Source of the DNA: Coraliomargarita_B sp046540835
GTDB lineage: Bacteria > Verrucomicrobiota > Verrucomicrobiia > Opitutales > Coraliomargaritaceae
Length of the DNA stretch: 64,000 nucleotides
Assembly: GCA_046540835.1 (NCBI GenBank)
Contig: JBKHEL010000002.1
Coordinates: 1 to 64,000 of the forward strand
Reading direction: 5' to 3'
The translations under genes and the position numbers were made by a program. Of the stretch, positions 19,186 to 27,141 are shown piece after piece. Each line of letters begins with the position of its first letter. Positions within the stretch are counted from its first letter, which is position 1. Under the pieces are notes generated by a model, which did no database searches, was not told the origin of the DNA, and saw nothing but the letters and a program-made list of their open reading frames with translations.

Positions 19186-20835
19186 TCAATTCACATATTT
19201 CTGAACGATGGGGATCCGGCGCCCCACACCGAAGGCGAGGGGGGTCGTCTTCAGGCCGGGGGCCGCCTGCTTGCGCTTGTATTCGTTCAGGTCGACCTTG
19301 CGGACGATGTCGTCGACCACGGCGCGATCATAGCCTTTTTCAGCGATTTCGGCTCGGGAGAGGCCTTCTTCGACATAGAGCCGGAGGATGGCATCCAGCA
19401 CGGGGTAGGGCGGCAGCGAGTCCTCGTCCTTCTGGTCGGGCCGCAGTTCCGCAGAGGGGGCCTTTTCGATGGTGTTGACGGGGATGCGTTCGTGACCGGC
19501 GGCGCTGTTAATGTGGCGCGCGAGCGCGTAGACCTTCATCTTTGGCAGGTCGGAAATCACGGCCAGGCCGCCGGCCATGTCGCCGTAGAGGGTGCAGTAG
19601 CCGACGGAGATCTCGCTTTTGTTGCCGGTGGTGAGCAGCAGGGCACCAAATTTGTTGGACAGCGCCATAAGCAGCAAGCCGCGGGCGCGGGCCTGAATGT
19701 TTTCCTCCGTGACGTCTGCAGCGCGGTCGCCGAAGAGCGGCTTGAGCGCAGACTCCGCCGCGTCGACGACGCCGGCAATCGCCACTTCATGGTATTCGAT
19801 GCCGAGGTTGACCGCAAGCGCGGCTGCATCATCGCGGCTGTGCTGGCTGGATATGGCCGAGGGCAGAGCGATGCCGATGACGTTTTCCGGCCCGAATGCT
19901 TCCGCAGCCAAGGCGGCAACGACGGCCGAGTCGATGCCACCGGAGAGCCCGATCAGGGCCTTGGTGAAGCCGCTTTTGTGCGCGTAGTCACGCAGCCCCA
20001 GCACGAGGGCGCGCTGCGTGGCTTCGTTGCCCTTGAGGTTGAAGTGGCTGGAGAAGTGGCGGGGCCCGGCCTCCAGGTCGATCACCTGGCTTGCTTCTTC
20101 GAAGGCGCTGAGCCCGGCGATCAGCCCTGCTTGTGGATCGGTGATCAGGCTCCCGCCGTCGAAGATGAGCTCGTCGTTTCCGCCGACCGCATTGCAGTAA
20201 ACAACCGGGCAGTTGCAGCGTTCGGCAGCGTGTTGGACCAGGGGCTCACGGGCCTCGTTTTTCCCCTCGTGCCAGGGGCTTGCGGATAGATTGATGAGCA
20301 GGTCGATACCCCGCGCGGCGAGATCCGCCACCGGATCGTCGCAGTAGCGGCGGCTTGTTGGAACCGCGCTGTGATTCCAGATATCCTCGCAGATGGTGAT
20401 GCCGATTCGCTTGCCCCGCCACTCGACCGTGGCCGGTCCGGCTGCCGGCTCAAAATAGCGCTCTTCGTCGAAGACATCATAGTTCGGGAGCAGTGATTTG
20501 CGGGCAATCTGCTGGACTTCACCATCAAGGCACCAGGCTGCGGAGTTGTGGTAGAGTCGGCCCGGCAGGCCCGGTTCGCGCCTCTCGGCGAAGCCGATGA
20601 GCGCCGGCACCGCATGCACCTCGCCGGCAATCTCCCGGAGGCAGGCCGCTATGTCGGCGACGAAACGGCTCTTGAAAAGCAGATCGCGGGGTGGATAGCC
20701 GCAGACCGCAAGCTCGGGGAAGACAATCAAGTCGGCTCCGTCTTCGACCAACTGATGATAGGCCCGCAGGATGCGTGCTTTGTTTCCGCTGAGGTCGCCG
20801 ACAGTGGTGTTGATTTGAGCCAGACCGATTTTCAT
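19186..20835 (-). CDS. nadE: Glutamine-dependent NAD+ synthetase
   Basis: Final step of NAD synthesis: amidation of deamido-NAD with ammonia from glutamine. The 549 residues comprise an N-terminal nitrilase-type glutaminase domain with the Glu (LIVFPELAVCGYPP), Lys (IARKSLLPNYDVFDEER) and Cys (IGITICEDIW) triad, and a C-terminal synthetase domain with the P-loop LSGGIDSAVVAALA and LLTTGNKSEISVGYCTLYGD. The end motif RIPIVQKY matches the family. It diverges from the tolC-like gene, about 100 bp apart. Confidence 0.96.
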   Translation of the reverse strand: MKIGLAQINTTVGDLSGNKARILRAYHQLVEDGADLIVFPELAVCGYPPRDLLFKSRFVADIAACLREIAGEVHAVPALIGFAERREPGLPGRLYHNSAAWCLDGEVQQIARKSLLPNYDVFDEERYFEPAAGPATVEWRGKRIGITICEDIWNHSAVPTSRRYCDDPVADLAARGIDLLINLSASPWHEGKNEAREPLVQHAAERCNCPVVYCNAVGGNDELIFDGGSLITDPQAGLIAGLSAFEEASQVIDLEAGPRHFSSHFNLKGNEATQRALVLGLRDYAHKSGFTKALIGLSGGIDSAVVAALAAEAFGPENVIGIALPSAISSQHSRDDAAALAVNLGIEYHEVAIAGVVDAAESALKPLFGDRAADVTEENIQARARGLLLMALSNKFGALLLTTGNKSEISVGYCTLYGDMAGGLAVISDLPKMKVYALARHINSAAGHERIPVNTIEKAPSAELRPDQKDEDSLPPYPVLDAILRLYVEEGLSRAEIAEKGYDRAVVDDIVRKVDLNEYKRKQAAPGLKTTPLAFGVGRRIPIVQKYVN

Positions 20836-20934
20836 ATGGATTGAAACAATTGTTTAGGGAGACTGCTTGCAAAGGGGAACATTCGGCGGATAGTGGCGAC
20901 GAATGCGTGTTGCGCTTTCAAGTAACGGATCATC

Positions 20935-22287
20935 ATGCGAAAACTCAAGATTATCAGCCTATTTCTGTTCTTTTCCAAGCTCTGTGGTTTGGCTTGGGCC
21001 GAGTTGCCCGAAAATGCCGAGCGCGCCGAGCCACCAGCAGCCGAACTTGAGCCGATCCGCTTAACCGTGGGGGAAACGATCAAGCGGGTGAAGGAGCAGA
21101 ATCTGGAGCTGATGATCCAGCGCGAAGGTGTGCGCCGTGCGCTGGAGCAGACGTATCAGAGACGGGCGGCGCTGCTGCCGCAGTTTGGTCTGCGGGCAGA
21201 GCAGACCCGCACACAGGTCGGGCGTTTCCGGGGCTCGTCGATGGGCTCGCAGTCGCTGTTCAACTCCTTTGGCACGCGCGTGGAGGGTAGCCTGTCGCTG
21301 TTTGATGCCGAGCGGTATGCCGATTTCCGTATCGCGCAATTGGGGCATGCCATTGAACGGTTTGACTACGAGGTGGCGGTGCAGGATCTCCTCGATCAGG
21401 CGATCTTTACTTACTTCACCCACCTCAGGGACTTGCGCAGCGTTGAAATCCTTGAGGGGAATCTGGCCAGAGAGGAGCAGTTGCTGGATTTGGCTCAGCA
21501 GCAGTTTGATGCCGGCGTGGCGGTGAAGATCGATGTCACCCGGGCTGAGGTGCGTGTCGCTGCGGCGAAGCGCTCGCTGATGGAGGACCGCACACGGGCA
21601 GACGATTCGCTCCTGCGGCTGAAGACGCTGCTTGATCTTGAGCTCGATCGCCAACTGCGCTTCGAGCGTTCAATCGTCGATGGCATCAAATCGCCCCCGG
21701 CCCTGAAGCGTTATGGCCGGATGATGGATTTGACCGAGACGCGCCCGGAATTGCTGCGTCAGGAGCGGCAACTGGATCAGGCGCGTCTGGCCAAGCGCGC
21801 GGTGACCTGGCAGCGCCTTCCGCGGATCGAGCTTTTTGCGGACTGGGGTTACGACTCAGCCGAGCCGCTTGACGGCGACGATGAAGAAGCCTGGCTCCTG
21901 GGTGTTCGTGCGACGATGCCGATCTGGGAAGGCGGGCGCATTTCCGCTGAGCGGCGCGAGGCGCAGGCTGCGGTCCGGCAGAGCTTCCACGCCTCGAAAC
22001 AGCTCCGCAATGAGATCGAGCGGGAATTTGAATTTGCGCTGCTGGATATGGAGTCGCGCTACGAGCAAATCGACTTTGCCCGGGACGAAGTGCGATTGGG
22101 GGTGGATGAGGTCAGGCAGGCGCGTGAGCGCTACCGCGAGGGCCTGGCAGACAACCGCGAACTGATTGACGCCCAGCAGAACCTTGCGGATGCCGAGCTC
22201 AGTCACCTGCGGGCGATTTATCGCTATGGGCTCAGTCGGCTTGCTTTCGCGCGTTCGATTGGTGCCGTTGAGCATGTATTGGAATAA
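20935..22287 (+). CDS. TolC-family outer-membrane channel protein
   Basis: A 450-residue protein with a signal peptide (MRKLKIISLFLFFSKLCGLAWA). It has the two similar halves of long helices typical of TolC, with LTVGETIKRVKEQNLELMIQ at the start of the first, and the second containing the conserved YREGLADNRELIDAQQNLADAE. It would form the outer-membrane part of a type I secretion or efflux system. No inner-membrane pump or membrane-fusion partner is adjacent, so the partner must be encoded elsewhere. It is followed at once by maf (2 bp gap) and a tonB-like gene. Confidence 0.88.
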   Translation: MRKLKIISLFLFFSKLCGLAWAELPENAERAEPPAAELEPIRLTVGETIKRVKEQNLELMIQREGVRRALEQTYQRRAALLPQFGLRAEQTRTQVGRFRGSSMGSQSLFNSFGTRVEGSLSLFDAERYADFRIAQLGHAIERFDYEVAVQDLLDQAIFTYFTHLRDLRSVEILEGNLAREEQLLDLAQQQFDAGVAVKIDVTRAEVRVAAAKRSLMEDRTRADDSLLRLKTLLDLELDRQLRFERSIVDGIKSPPALKRYGRMMDLTETRPELLRQERQLDQARLAKRAVTWQRLPRIELFADWGYDSAEPLDGDDEEAWLLGVRATMPIWEGGRISAERREAQAAVRQSFHASKQLRNEIEREFEFALLDMESRYEQIDFARDEVRLGVDEVRQARERYREGLADNRELIDAQQNLADAELSHLRAIYRYGLSRLAFARSIGAVEHVLE

Positions 22288-22289
22288 GG

Positions 22290-22895
22290 ATGACAGAGCA
22301 CCCGCAACGCTTGATCCTGGCCTCGGCGTCGCCGCGTCGCCGCGAACTCCTTGAGCGGATGGGGCTGGATTTCGAACTGCGCCCCGCAGAGGTGGATGAG
22401 GATAATCTGCCCCTTCAGGGGCCGGCGGCGATGGTTGCGGCCAACGCCTTACTCAAGGCCCGGGCGGTCAGTCGGGAGGTTCCGCAGGCTCTAGTGCTGG
22501 GCTCGGATACAACCGTGGCACTCGATGACGAGGTGCTTAACAAACCGGTCGATCTGGCCGAGGCCCGCTCCATGTTGCAGCGCCTCTGTGGACGCCGCCA
22601 TGTGGTCTACACAGCAGTCGCCCTGCTGTGGCAGCAGGGTGGCTTCGAGGATACCTTTGTTGAGGCCAGTGAGGTCCATTTCAAAGCCTTTGACGAGGCG
22701 GTAATCGACCGCTATTTTGATGCAGTTCATCCGCTCGATAAAGCCGGTGCCTATGGCATCCAGCAAGCCAGAGAGTTGATTATCGAACGGGTGGAGGGCT
22801 CCGTCGAAAATGTGATGGGGCTGCCGATCCAGACGCTGGCCCGGAAGCTTGCCGAGCACGGCTTTGATTTTATTCCCCGAGCCGACTTTGCCTGA
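22290..22895 (+). CDS. maf: Maf family nucleoside triphosphate pyrophosphatase
   Basis: House-cleaning enzyme hydrolysing non-canonical or modified NTPs (dTTP/UTP or m7GTP type). The 201 residues contain the N-terminal signature LILASASPRRRELLERMG, the metal/active-site region LVLGSDTTVALDDEVLNKP, and KAGAYGIQQ and VENVMGLPI near the end. The start directly follows the tolC-like stop codon and its end is 3 bp from the tonB-like start, indicating one transcript. Confidence 0.95.
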   Translation: MTEHPQRLILASASPRRRELLERMGLDFELRPAEVDEDNLPLQGPAAMVAANALLKARAVSREVPQALVLGSDTTVALDDEVLNKPVDLAEARSMLQRLCGRRHVVYTAVALLWQQGGFEDTFVEASEVHFKAFDEAVIDRYFDAVHPLDKAGAYGIQQARELIIERVEGSVENVMGLPIQTLARKLAEHGFDFIPRADFA

Positions 22896-22898
22896 ATC

Positions 22899-23996
22899 AT
22901 GGAAGTGATGGCCCCCAATCCTTTGGAGGAATTTATTGGAGCTCGTCGGAGGCGGACGTTTCTGGCCCTCGCGTTGGCCCTGGTCGTGCACCTTGCGGTG
23001 ATCCTGATGCTGCCGGAGCGAGTTCTGCCCGTGCATCGGACGGCGAACAAACAGGCGGAGGTGGTCTACGAGATTGATTTGGTGGAGCCTGAGAACATGC
23101 GCTTTGTCGAAGCGAACCCCGAAGCGCCCGAAAATGAGCCGGACCGGAGCGACCAGTATTCCTACCGCGCACAGCAAGCCGCCGATGAAAGCCCGGAGGC
23201 GACGGCCGATAACGCACCGAAAGTTGCCGGCGAAGAGGACTCTCAAAAGATTCTTCAGGGGCAGCTTGAGCAGGCCCCGCCAGTGCCGCCCGGCGTCTAC
23301 TCGCCCCAAGCCCAGCCCGGCGAAGGCGAGGGCAGCGAAGGGGGCGAGGCCGGGGCGCAGACGTCGGCTCAAGTCGAGCCACCACAGCCGCTCCCGCCAC
23401 CCGATTTCATCGAGCAGAAACCGGTCAACGAGTCAGGCCCGGGGAGTCGGCTCGAGCAGACTGCCGATGCACCGGAGGAGGTGCCGGAACTCGATCCGAA
23501 TGCCCCGATTGATGTGTATCGGCCACCGGATACAGAGCAGGCGCAGGCCGACTCGGGAGATGGTTCGGGCGGTGCACCGGAGGCGCGTCCAACGCCCCGC
23601 GCTCGCCCGAGGCTCGCACCGGAACTGCTCTCCGGCCCGCTCATGCAGTCCAATAGCTCAGCGAGTCGGCGCGGTGAGCTTGCCATCGATGCGACTTTCA
23701 GCGAGTTCGGTGAGTATCAGCAGCAATTCTATGCCGCCGTGCAGGCAGGCTGGTATCAGGAAATCGAGTTTTTCGAGCCGATCGATACAGCCGCTCGGGT
23801 CCACGTGCGCTTCCGGATGCAGGCAGATGGGACCGTGGACCGGATCGAGGCGGTTCAGAGCACCGCAAGCAAATTGGCGACGGTCATTTGCGAGACTGCG
23901 ATCAGCAAGCGCTCCCCCTTTCGCCCCTGGACGGAGGAAATGGTGCGGGTCTTTGGTGACGAACGCTGGCTCAACGTGGTCTTTCACTACCGTTGA
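22899..23996 (+). CDS. TonB-like energy-transducing or envelope-spanning protein
   Basis: A 365-residue protein with one N-terminal membrane helix (about residues 21-40, FLALALALVVHLAVILML) preceded by Arg residues, a long Pro/Glu/Ala/Gln-rich periplasmic spacer (about 60-245), and a globular C-terminal domain starting near QFYAAVQAGWYQEIEF with RFRMQADGTVDRIEAVQS. This order is that of TonB/TolA proteins. ExbB/ExbD genes are not in the window. The start may also be ATG 22908. It ends a tolC-like, maf, tonB-like gene run. Assignment to TonB rather than TolA or a Gram-negative envelope adaptor is tentative. Confidence 0.72.
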   Translation: MEVMAPNPLEEFIGARRRRTFLALALALVVHLAVILMLPERVLPVHRTANKQAEVVYEIDLVEPENMRFVEANPEAPENEPDRSDQYSYRAQQAADESPEATADNAPKVAGEEDSQKILQGQLEQAPPVPPGVYSPQAQPGEGEGSEGGEAGAQTSAQVEPPQPLPPPDFIEQKPVNESGPGSRLEQTADAPEEVPELDPNAPIDVYRPPDTEQAQADSGDGSGGAPEARPTPRARPRLAPELLSGPLMQSNSSASRRGELAIDATFSEFGEYQQQFYAAVQAGWYQEIEFFEPIDTAARVHVRFRMQADGTVDRIEAVQSTASKLATVICETAISKRSPFRPWTEEMVRVFGDERWLNVVFHYR

Positions 23997-24094
23997 GCGC
24001 CCAACGCGCGTTAAACTACGGAAACACGGGCTGTTTGCTCGAAACGATTGTGCAAGCAATGATCAACTGGACACCTCAGACAATGGCGGTGCCA

Positions 24095-24505
24095 CTAGCT
24101 TCGTTTTTTTGTCAGTCCTTCGGCGCTCTTAATATTTGTCACCGTTGCCTGGGATACACCGTATTTGTCCTGTGCATCTTTGATTTTCATGCCGTTTCTG
24201 AGGTCTTCGGCCAGTGCCTGGCGCTGCTCGTCTGTTAAGACCACGCGCTTGCGGGAACCTTTCCCTTGTTTTTTTGGCGCCGTGCGGCCCCGCTTCGAGC
24301 CACTTTTGCGTTCAAGCACTTCATCCACGGTCATCTGGATGCCCCGCTTCGACATATCTTTTACGATTTTTTGCGCGTCGATAATATCCGAAGCAGCCGA
24401 GTCGACGACCTTTTTTGCGGCCTCTGTAGCCTCATTGATGAGCGAGTAGGTTGGGCTCACCCCGGTTGGTAACTTGATGTTGATTTTGAGTGTTCGTTTT
24501 GCCAT
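24095..24505 (-). CDS. Basic putative DNA-binding protein with C-terminal HTH
   Basis: A 136-residue protein in three parts. The N-terminal helical part (about 1-65) is Ala/Ser/Lys-rich. A very basic linker (about 66-87, with KRGR and KGSRKR) could contact DNA or RNA. The C-terminal part, from VLTDEQRQALAEDLRNG through KIKDAQDKYGVSQATVTNI, looks like a helix-turn-helix of the transposase/Psq type. I do not recognise the family. A candidate promoter exists on the minus strand (TTGACG at 24555-24550, TAAACA at 24533-24528, 16 bp apart). Target genes are unknown. Confidence 0.6.
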   Translation of the reverse strand: MAKRTLKINIKLPTGVSPTYSLINEATEAAKKVVDSAASDIIDAQKIVKDMSKRGIQMTVDEVLERKSGSKRGRTAPKKQGKGSRKRVVLTDEQRQALAEDLRNGMKIKDAQDKYGVSQATVTNIKSAEGLTKKRS

Positions 24506-24584
24506 AATAGTTGTTAAGAATCCTGAATGTTTATGGTTCTATTTGGCCCCGTCAAATTATTTTTTAATTTCTTTATGATAAATT

Positions 24585-25376
24585 ATGCTTCTGAGCTTAG
24601 CCCAATATCGTGTTGCACGGGGTGATGTGGCGACAAATTTAAAAAGTATCGATACTTTTGCTGCCGAAGCAGCAAAAGCCGGATCGGCCTTACTTTGTCT
24701 GCCGGAAATGGCGACGACGGGATTTGATTGGGCGCGTAACCGTGAACTGTGCAAGGATGCGTGCCGGCACCTGGAGCAGGTCGGTCAGATCAGCCGTAGC
24801 CGGGGGATATCCCTATGCGGCTCATTTTTGGAGCGCACCGAATCCGGAGGGATGGCGAATACGCTTTTTTATTTTTCCCGGGAGGGAAAGGTGGTTGGTC
24901 AGTATAGAAAAATCCACTTGTTTACACTTTTTCATGAAGAGCGCCATGTGGAGGCAGGCGATGCGGTTTGTGTAGCCGACACTGACGAGGGAAAGGTCGG
25001 ATTCGCTGTTTGTTATGATTTGCGCTTTCCTGAACTTTTCAGGAAAAACACGGAAATGGGTGCGTGCTTGCAGCTGCTGCCGTCTGCTTTTCCGCACCCG
25101 CGTCTAGCGCACTGGCAAACGCTGGTGCGTGCCCGGGCGATTGAAAACCAATGTCTATTTGTCGCGGTCAACCAATGCGGCCCCGAGGGGCACGCGGGGA
25201 ATGTCGGGCGTGTGCACTATTTCGGGCACTCCATGGTCGTCGACCCCTGGGGCGATATTTTGTTTGAAGCGGGTGAGGCGGAGGGCCTTTTTTCGGTTGA
25301 GGTGGACCTCAATGAGGTCGAGCGGATTCGCTCCAAGTTGACGGCCTGGCAGGACCGTCGGCCCGAGTTATATTGA
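24585..25376 (+). CDS. Nitrilase-superfamily amidase (omega-amidase-like)
   Basis: A 263-residue carbon-nitrogen hydrolase with the full Glu-Lys-Cys triad: E41 in CLPEMATTGFDW, K in QYRKIHLF, and C in FAVCYDLRFPELFR. The sequence, including FPEL after the Cys and RARAIENQ, is most like the YafV/Nit2 branch (omega-amidase acting on 2-oxoglutaramate or 2-oxosuccinamate), but the exact substrate cannot be fixed. It ends four bases from the convergent rpe gene. Confidence 0.87.
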   Translation: MLLSLAQYRVARGDVATNLKSIDTFAAEAAKAGSALLCLPEMATTGFDWARNRELCKDACRHLEQVGQISRSRGISLCGSFLERTESGGMANTLFYFSREGKVVGQYRKIHLFTLFHEERHVEAGDAVCVADTDEGKVGFAVCYDLRFPELFRKNTEMGACLQLLPSAFPHPRLAHWQTLVRARAIENQCLFVAVNQCGPEGHAGNVGRVHYFGHSMVVDPWGDILFEAGEAEGLFSVEVDLNEVERIRSKLTAWQDRRPELY

Positions 25377-25379
25377 GCG

Positions 25380-26042
25380 CTATTCTGCGGTGACTTTTTC
25401 GATGAATTCCGCGCGATCCGCCGCTTTGAAAAAGGCGGTCCCGGCGACAAAGGTGTCCGCCCCGCGTTCCCTGCAGAGCGGTGCCGTTTCGACGTCGAGG
25501 CCTCCGTCAACTTCGATGCGGTAGCTGAGTTGCCGCTCTTGACGAAGCGCGGCCAGCCGGGCGATTTTCGGGAGCACGTCCTTGCGGAAGCTTTGGCCCC
25601 CGAAGCCCGGCTGAACGGTCATGAGCAGAACGATGTCACAGCAATGCAGGAAGGGCTCGGCAGCCTCAGCGGGTGTGTCCGGATTGAGCACGACGCCCCT
25701 TTGACAACCTTTGGCCCGGATCGCTTCGAGTGTGTCCGCGACAGGGTAGTGGGGTTCGACGTGAATGGTGATCTGGTCGGCTCCCGCATCGGCGAAGGCA
25801 TCGATGTATTCGTGCGGATTATCGAGCATGAGGTGGACATCGAAAAAGAGCTTCGAGTCCGGGCGCAGGGCCTGGATACTCTGGGGGCCGAAACTCAGAT
25901 TCGGGACGAAATGACCGTCCATGATGTCCAAATGCACCCAAGAGAGGTTTGCCGCTTCAATCTCGTGCAAACTCGCCCTGAGATTTCCATGGTCTCCGGC
26001 GAGGAGGGAAGGTGCCAAAAGGTTTCGGTGTTGATGGCTCAT
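25380..26042 (-). CDS. rpe: Ribulose-phosphate 3-epimerase
   Basis: Interconverts ribulose 5-phosphate and xylulose 5-phosphate in the pentose phosphate pathway. The 220-residue TIM barrel carries LAPSLLAGD at the start, HLDIMDGHFVPNLSFG with metal and catalytic residues, VHLMLDNP, the mobile loop VQPGFGGQSF and IEVDGGL. ATG 26042 is selected because the conserved N-terminus begins six residues later; in-frame starts at 26054 and 26096 would add residues of no family character. Confidence 0.95.
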   Translation of the reverse strand: MSHQHRNLLAPSLLAGDHGNLRASLHEIEAANLSWVHLDIMDGHFVPNLSFGPQSIQALRPDSKLFFDVHLMLDNPHEYIDAFADAGADQITIHVEPHYPVADTLEAIRAKGCQRGVVLNPDTPAEAAEPFLHCCDIVLLMTVQPGFGGQSFRKDVLPKIARLAALRQERQLSYRIEVDGGLDVETAPLCRERGADTFVAGTAFFKAADRAEFIEKVTAE

Positions 26043-26164
26043 GTTCGCGAGCATGGAATAAGAGGGGCCAAATTGGCAAGCCATACCGTGTGCCACCGGG
26101 TTTTTGGGAAACGTGGCAACCCGGGAGGCGGGGCATCTTGCCTTGCACGTTTAATTGAAACCCC

Positions 26165-27124
26165 TCAAAAGTTATCGAAGATTTTCAGGTAGTTTCCATA
26201 GATTTGGAAGATTTGAACGATCACCAGAGCGGCAACTCCCAGCAGGATAAGGGTCGGGTAGAGGATCGACGCGTAAGTCATCGCCCGGTTGGCCTGTTCC
26301 TGGAAGTGCTTCCCGGCCCGCAGCATGTTTTCGTCGAGGTGGCTGCTTCGCACGCCTGCTTTGTATTCGGAGCGGAACGTTTCGGGAAACAGGCTGAGCG
26401 AGTCGAGCGCATCGGCGGGCTCGAGTCCTTTTTCAAAAATTGGCTCGAGCTGTTGAAGTGCCTGACGGAATCTTCGATCTGCTGACAGATCGGTGCTGAG
26501 GCGCCAGGCCGCCGGTGCCGGGACGCCCGCATGAATGAAGGTGCCGAGTGCGTGCGTGAAGTCGGCCATCGCCTGCATCCGGCTGTAGCGGCGCAGAAGG
26601 GGGAATACGCGGAGGATCTTCGAGAGGACCGGGTGTTGGCTCCGCGCCAGGAGGTAGGTGGCGAAGAGGAGCGCCCAAACGGGCAGAAGCAAGCAAGCGA
26701 CCTGTATCGCATAGGCCCGGGCATCCCAGATAAAGCCGACCTCGTAGTCGATCATCCGGGTGAGCGGCAGGAGCAGCGCGGCCGCGTGAAAGACGCCAAG
26801 CGGATAGAGCAGGCCGAGGGCGACTTTGAGCTGGATGGCTCCGACGCGTGCGTGACGCTCGGCCAGCTGTTTCAGCGTTTGCGGCAGGCGGGCGGTGTGC
26901 ATGGCGGCGGCGATGAAAAGCCGGTCCGGCTGCGGGAGCCAGCGCGGGGCGTGCTTGAGCACTTCTTCGATGGGCGCACCGGATTCGATACGCTGCGCAA
27001 GGTTCTCACGGGCGTCGGCGGGCATGCCTGTGCTCAGCCTGAGTGCCTCTGCCAGCATCACGCCCGCCTCCATCTGCTGGCCGAGTCGGGTATACCAGTG
27101 CGCGAGTTGCTGATGTGATGCCAT
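26165..27124 (-). CDS. Type II secretion / type IV pilus inner-membrane F protein
   Basis: A 319-residue membrane protein with three strong hydrophobic segments (LGLLYPLGVFHAAALLLPL, IQVACLLLPVWALLFATYLLA and the C-terminal LILLGVAALVIVQIFQIYG). It has the repeated GspF-type cytoplasmic helical domain (LAHWYTRLGQQMEAGVMLAEAL and MADFTHALGTFIHAGVPAPAAW). It is shorter than the usual 400 residues because the first cytoplasmic domain is reduced. It probably forms part of a pilus/pseudopilus assembly platform with the GspE-type ATPase at 41380-43104, although the two genes are 14 kb apart. It follows the DExH helicase on the same strand by 17 bp. Confidence 0.8.
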   Translation of the reverse strand: MASHQQLAHWYTRLGQQMEAGVMLAEALRLSTGMPADARENLAQRIESGAPIEEVLKHAPRWLPQPDRLFIAAAMHTARLPQTLKQLAERHARVGAIQLKVALGLLYPLGVFHAAALLLPLTRMIDYEVGFIWDARAYAIQVACLLLPVWALLFATYLLARSQHPVLSKILRVFPLLRRYSRMQAMADFTHALGTFIHAGVPAPAAWRLSTDLSADRRFRQALQQLEPIFEKGLEPADALDSLSLFPETFRSEYKAGVRSSHLDENMLRAGKHFQEQANRAMTYASILYPTLILLGVAALVIVQIFQIYGNYLKIFDNF

Positions 27125-27141
27125 GGAGATGGATTATCGGA

